From an uncultured Desulfuromonadales bacterium (GTDB lineage: Bacteria > Desulfobacterota > Desulfuromonadia > Desulfuromonadales > Geopsychrobacteraceae): a stretch of DNA of 8,679 bases. The notes under the pieces were generated by a model that saw only the letters and a program-made list of their open reading frames with translations, had not been told where the DNA came from and did no database searches. Each line of letters starts with the position of its first letter. The stretch's first letter is position 1. Below are positions 5,928 to 8,679 of this stretch, one piece after another. Position numbers and translations under genes: made by a program. The stretch is from assembly GCA_947259685.1 (NCBI GenBank), contig CAMYNC010000145.1, forward strand, positions 1 through 8,679, read 5' to 3'.

Positions 5928-6638
5928 CTAAAACTCCACTGTCACCAGTTGCGGTGCCACCACCCGACACAGGACGACTTTGCGTGATTCGCTGTTCACC
6001 ACCCGGATCGTTTCATTCTGCTCGCCGTCTTGCTGGGCTTCCCCGGCGGCGGTGAGCATCAGTCCACCGCGGATGGCCTTGATGGTCACCCGTTCACCAC
6101 GCTTGATCATCGGCGGATATTCCACCTGGTTGCGCAACAGCGGTTTGCCGAGCCGCACCGAACGCTTCAAGCGTTTGCCGTAGACCTCCTCGGCGTTAAA
6201 CAAGGGTTCCCTCAGCTTGGAGATTTCCTGCTGCTGAAAAATGAGATTGGTCGGCGTCAGAATGTCACCACGCCGCAGATTGTCCGCAGCGATCAGGATT
6301 TCGGCCAACGCCTCCAGCTCGACGCGGATCGACTGATTTTTGACCACCTGACCATCCACCCGAATCAGCAGGGTGATCCGCCGGCTGCCAATGATCCCCG
6401 GCTTGGACGGTATCACCTGATACTCGATGTCGCCCTGCGGAACCTTGAACGGCTTTGGCAAGCTCATGGAAGCAAACCGTAGTTCGACCCCCGGTAGCCG
6501 AGCTGATTCCTCGGCCAGGAAATCATTGAGCTCCTGAGCCATCTCGTTCTGGCTGATCAGCGGCCCTTCCTCAGCCGCCGACACCAGGGCCGGCAGCAGA
6601 ACCAAGAGCAACATCAGTAATATCCGCAGGGGTTTCAT
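5928..6638 (-). CDS. flgA: P-ring assembly chaperone FlgA
   Basis: FlgA is a periplasmic chaperone needed for FlgI to polymerise into the P ring. The 236-residue product has a clear Sec signal peptide (MKPLRILLMLLLVLLPALVSA, probable cleavage near residue 21). An SAF-type domain follows at about 108-172 (LAEILIAADNLRRGDILTPTNL and then GKRLKRSVRLGKPLLRNQV). The C-terminal family pattern comes last: RGERVTIKAIRGGLMLTAAGEAQQDG, then IRVVNSESRKVVLCRVV. The length is near the usual 220-240. In enteric bacteria flgA is transcribed divergently from flgB; here it sits inside the cluster between flgG and flgH, an arrangement common in other proteobacteria. AAGGA precedes the ATG by 9 bases, and the start is 12 bases after the flgG stop. 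Confidence 0.94.
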   Translation of the reverse strand: MKPLRILLMLLLVLLPALVSAAEEGPLISQNEMAQELNDFLAEESARLPGVELRFASMSLPKPFKVPQGDIEYQVIPSKPGIIGSRRITLLIRVDGQVVKNQSIRVELEALAEILIAADNLRRGDILTPTNLIFQQQEISKLREPLFNAEEVYGKRLKRSVRLGKPLLRNQVEYPPMIKRGERVTIKAIRGGLMLTAAGEAQQDGEQNETIRVVNSESRKVVLCRVVAPQLVTVEF

Positions 6639-6650
6639 CCGTTTATATCC

Positions 6651-7436
6651 TTAGCGAACCAGCTGACTTGTGGTTTTCAGCATTTCATCCGCAGTGCGGA
6701 TCGCCTTGGAATTAACTTCGTAGGCCCGTTGGCCGGCGATCATATTGACCATTTCTTCCATGATATTAACGTTGGAGCCTTCCAGGAATCCTTGGGAAAT
6801 GGCGCCAAAACCTTCTTCTCCCGGGGTTCCGGTGACCGGGGCACCGGTGGTCGGTGTTTCCGCATAGAGGCTCCTCCCCAGGTTTTTTAACCCTGAGGGA
6901 TTACTAAACCGAACCAATTCCAGATTTCCGACAGTCGTCGGGGAGCTTTCACCGTCAAGAACCACGTCGACCGTGCCATCAGTTCCAATACTGATCGCGG
7001 TGGAATTCTCCGGGATAACGATCTCCGGGAACAGCGGATAGCCGTCGGAGGTAACGATCCGTCCGGTGCTGTCCTTTTTCATTGAACCGGCGCGGGTGTA
7101 AGCCTCAGAGCCGTCCGGCGTGGTGACTTGAAAAAAACCGCTCCCTTCTATACCCAGATCAAGCTCGTTGCCGGTCTGCTGAAAGTCACCGGTGGTGAAA
7201 ACCTTTTGCACCGCCGCCACCCGGGAGCCAAGACCGACCTGGATGCCGGTGGGAACTTCGCCACCATCGGCACCAGTACCAGCAGCTTTGGTGGTCTGAT
7301 AGAGAATATCCTGAAAATCAGCGCGACTTTTTTTGAAACCGGAGCTGTTAACGTTGGCCAGGTTGTTGGCAATCACATCCATGTTGGTCTGTTGCGATTG
7401 CATCCCGGAAGATGCTGTCCATAGTGCATTGATCAT
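6651..7436 (-). CDS. flgG: flagellar distal rod protein FlgG
   Basis: FlgG is the major distal rod protein, transmitting torque from the motor to the hook. The 261-residue product is almost the same length as enteric FlgG (260). It opens with the canonical rod/hook motif (ALWTASSGMQSQQTNMDVIANNLANVNSSGFKKSRADFQDILYQ, residues 4-46, read here in parts). The central LDLGIEGSGFFQV block comes next, and it ends with GSNVNIMEEMVNMIAGQRAYEVNSKAI and a short C-terminal tail. The start has an ideal ribosome site (AAGGAG, 6 bases before the ATG). The 49-base spacer from flgF holds a small hairpin. FlgF, encoded upstream, is the proximal rod paralogue. Confidence 0.97.
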   Translation of the reverse strand: MINALWTASSGMQSQQTNMDVIANNLANVNSSGFKKSRADFQDILYQTTKAAGTGADGGEVPTGIQVGLGSRVAAVQKVFTTGDFQQTGNELDLGIEGSGFFQVTTPDGSEAYTRAGSMKKDSTGRIVTSDGYPLFPEIVIPENSTAISIGTDGTVDVVLDGESSPTTVGNLELVRFSNPSGLKNLGRSLYAETPTTGAPVTGTPGEEGFGAISQGFLEGSNVNIMEEMVNMIAGQRAYEVNSKAIRTADEMLKTTSQLVR

Positions 7437-7458
7437 CTTTATCTCCTTCTTTTCTGCA

Positions 7459-7474
7459 GCGGCCCGAGAGCCGC
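7459..7474 (-). other. GC-rich hairpin between flgF and flgG
   Basis: GCGGC (7459-7463) and GCCGC (7470-7474) form a 5-bp stem with a 6-base loop in the 49-base spacer, just before the strong flgG ribosome site. No T-run follows, so it is not a terminator. It could help set a higher level for FlgG, of which many more copies are needed than of FlgF, but that is inference. Confidence 0.3.
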
Positions 7475-7485
7475 GTTAAATTCTC

Positions 7486-8214
7486 TTAGCGGAGTTCGCC
7501 GAGATCTTTAAGTTTGCCATCCATCTCGCTGTATAACCTCAGCACTTTCTGCGTGGCGTCAAAGATCCGCTGATTGGCGGTCATCCGCACCATGGTCTGC
7601 ATCATGTCGACGTTGGAGGATTCCAGGTTGTTTTGCGCCAGTTGCGGTGCCGGATGCAGCTTCGGCTGGCTGCCATCGCTCGCTACAAAGCTGCTCTCCT
7701 GAGCACGGCGGAGGACCGACTTATCGTCAAACTGAAAGATGCCAACCTGACCAACCTGCTCACCGTTGAACCAGATGCTGCCATCAGGAACGATATCCAC
7801 ATCCGGCGAGGGCAGAGTAAGCGGACCGCCGCCGGCGCTCATCACCTGGCGGCCGCTGCTATCGATCAGCACGCCTTCAGGACTCAAACGGAACATCCCC
7901 TTGCGTGAGTAGCCGAAGCTGCCGTCTTCTTGTTGCATTTGAAAGAAACCCTCACCATTGATCGCCAGGTGCAGCGGATCGCCGGTAAACTCCAGTTGCC
8001 CGGGAGTAAAATCGATGCTTTCTTTGCCGACTTGGGCGAAATTGGCTCCCTTGGTCGCCAAGCCGGAATTGGCTTCGGCAAGCCGGGCCTGGAAGGTCGG
8101 GGTCCCTTTTTTGTAGCCATGCACCTTGATCGAGGCCAGTTGCTCACTGATGTTTTCCATCATCTGCATCCGACCGATCATGCCCGAGACTGCACCGTAC
8201 TTACCACTCGCCAT
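7486..8214 (-). CDS. flgF: flagellar proximal rod protein FlgF, divergent N-terminus
   Basis: FlgF is one of the proximal rod proteins. The 242-residue product (usual size about 245-250) has the central block LHLAINGEGFFQMQQEDGSFGYSRKGMFRLSPEGVL (81-116, read here in parts) and a C-terminal rod motif, NNLESSNVDMMQTMVRMTANQRIFDATQKVLRLY. The N-terminal rod motif is unusual: the common NNLAN-x-NTxGFK stretch reads EQLASIKVHGYK here (24-35). The ATG at 8214 is chosen because GGAG stands 7 bases upstream. A longer in-frame reading with a TTG start at 8268 would run through the promoter-like element and adds 18 charged residues not expected in the family. Gene order before flgG supports FlgF over other rod proteins such as FlgC. 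Confidence 0.92.
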   Translation of the reverse strand: MASGKYGAVSGMIGRMQMMENISEQLASIKVHGYKKGTPTFQARLAEANSGLATKGANFAQVGKESIDFTPGQLEFTGDPLHLAINGEGFFQMQQEDGSFGYSRKGMFRLSPEGVLIDSSGRQVMSAGGGPLTLPSPDVDIVPDGSIWFNGEQVGQVGIFQFDDKSVLRRAQESSFVASDGSQPKLHPAPQLAQNNLESSNVDMMQTMVRMTANQRIFDATQKVLRLYSEMDGKLKDLGELR

Positions 8215-8221
8215 TTTAGCT

Positions 8222-8225
8222 CTCC
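8222..8225 (-). promoter_or_regulatory. ribosome binding site deciding the flgF start
   Basis: GGAG (extended GTGGAGAG context) 7 bases before the ATG at 8214 on the minus strand. This supports the shorter FlgF over the TTG at 8268. Confidence 0.6.
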
Positions 8226-8248
8226 ACTTTTCCGGTTGCTTAGCTTGC

Positions 8249-8276
8249 TTGTCGACCCAGGGCGACAAATACTTTA
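8249..8276 (-). promoter_or_regulatory. sigma-28-like promoter ahead of flgF
   Basis: On the minus strand this reads TAAAG-N15-GTCGACAA, the same 28-base layout as the element ahead of the flgM operon, with one further change in the -10 box (C for T). It lies in the 75-base gap between the DUF2802-type gene and flgF; transcription would start near 8242 and give a leader of about 28 bases. An inverted repeat TTGTCG-N8-CGACAA (8249-8268) overlaps the -10 box. Rod genes are often under other sigma factors, so this needs an experimental start site; the gene could also be read from a promoter outside the window. Confidence 0.5.
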
Positions 8277-8289
8277 ATCGCCAGCTCGG

Positions 8290-8667
8290 CTACTGCGGTT
8301 TTATCCGGGCCAACTGCAGTAATTGCTCGACTTCCGCCGGGGCCAGCTTCAGGGCTTTAGCGATGCCCTGCGCATTCAACCCCTGTTCGGCCAATGCGGC
8401 GACATAGTGATACTTTTCCGGGGTTTTTCGCACCCCGCTCGGCAGGCCCGGTTGCTGTTTTTCTGCCCGTTTAAGGCTGGTCGAAAATTTGGCTTCTTTC
8501 GCCTGGGTCAGCTGCAGCTGCTGTAGCTGTTGTTTCAAAACGCTGATTTCGCCCTTCAACTTATGACTGACCAGCAGTTGCCAACCGGCCAAGAGCAGCG
8601 CCAGCAGGGCAATTCCGGCCACCAGCAGCAAAAGAGGGAATTCCTGACCCACCTCATCCACCAGCAC
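8290..8667 (-). CDS. DUF2802-type membrane-anchored coiled-coil protein
   Basis: No function is established for this gene. The 125-residue product has one N-terminal membrane segment (about residues 10-33, rich in Leu and Ala). A Gln and Leu-rich coiled coil (about 36-55) and a charged linker follow. The C-terminal segment YHYVAALAEQGLNAQGIAKALKLAPAEVEQLLQLARI (86-122, read here in parts) resembles a helix-turn-helix. Single membrane helix, coiled coil and this C-terminus are what I recall of DUF2802 proteins encoded near flagellar regulators in proteobacteria. The start is uncertain: the frame stays open to the window edge, the GTG at 8667 lacks a clear ribosome site, and a GTG at 8652 preceded by GGTGGA is an alternative. 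The 5' end may lie outside the window. Confidence 0.7.
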   Translation of the reverse strand: MLVDEVGQEFPLLLLVAGIALLALLLAGWQLLVSHKLKGEISVLKQQLQQLQLTQAKEAKFSTSLKRAEKQQPGLPSGVRKTPEKYHYVAALAEQGLNAQGIAKALKLAPAEVEQLLQLARIKPQ

Positions 8668-8679
8668 GCAGACTGTTGA

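Noticed and set aside
8215..8268. An N-terminal extension of FlgF by 18 residues from a TTG codon
   Set aside because: The internal ATG at 8214 has a good ribosome site, and the extension is encoded by the promoter-like region.
8508..8537. CAGCTG/CTG-rich stretch resembling a short tandem repeat
   Set aside because: It encodes the Gln-Leu heptads of the coiled coil in the DUF2802-type protein; the repeat is imperfect and explained by the protein.
1..8679. Searched by eye for tRNA, rRNA, CRISPR, insertion sequences, attachment sites and riboswitches
   Set aside because: Nothing supportable was seen; almost all of the window is coding for flagellar proteins on one strand.

Overview
The window is a block of late and middle flagellar genes, all read from the minus strand (right to left), packed with gaps of 1 to about 75 bases and one 166-base break. 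No RNA gene, transposon, CRISPR array or other mobile element is visible. Gene content and order (flgF-flgG-flgA-flgH-flgI-flgJ, then an uncharacterised gene, then flgM-flgN-flgK-flgL), a one-domain FlgJ, a Gram-negative outer ring set (FlgH lipoprotein, FlgI with signal peptide) and moderately GC-rich DNA suggest a Desulfuromonadales-type member of the former Deltaproteobacteria. That placement is inference from layout and protein style, not from a marker gene.

Right part (about 8679 to 3781): a small membrane-anchored coiled-coil protein of DUF2802 type is followed by the rod genes flgF and flgG, the P-ring chaperone flgA, the L-ring lipoprotein flgH, the P-ring protein flgI and the rod-binding protein flgJ. 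These encode the distal rod, its two bushings and their assembly factors. A sigma-28-like promoter lies just upstream of flgF, and a hairpin follows flgJ.

Left part (about 3710 to 80): after a 166-base non-coding stretch with a good sigma-28 (FliA) promoter and a nested stem-loop in the predicted 5' leader, a second cluster begins. It holds a 185-residue protein of unknown function, the anti-sigma-28 factor FlgM, the export chaperone FlgN and the hook-filament junction proteins FlgK and FlgL. At the extreme left, downstream of flgL, the minus strand carries a small hairpin and a Shine-Dalgarno sequence for a gene outside the window. By analogy with related clusters this may be csrA.

Logic: FlgM holds sigma-28 inactive until the hook is complete and FlgM is exported. 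Placing flgM with flgN, flgK and flgL behind a sigma-28 promoter gives negative feedback and couples junction protein supply to hook completion. The main points for follow-up are the unknown gene heading the flgM operon, the two promoter-like elements with identical 28-base architecture, the shared CGACAA/TTGTCG inverted repeats near both, and the divergent N-terminus of FlgF.
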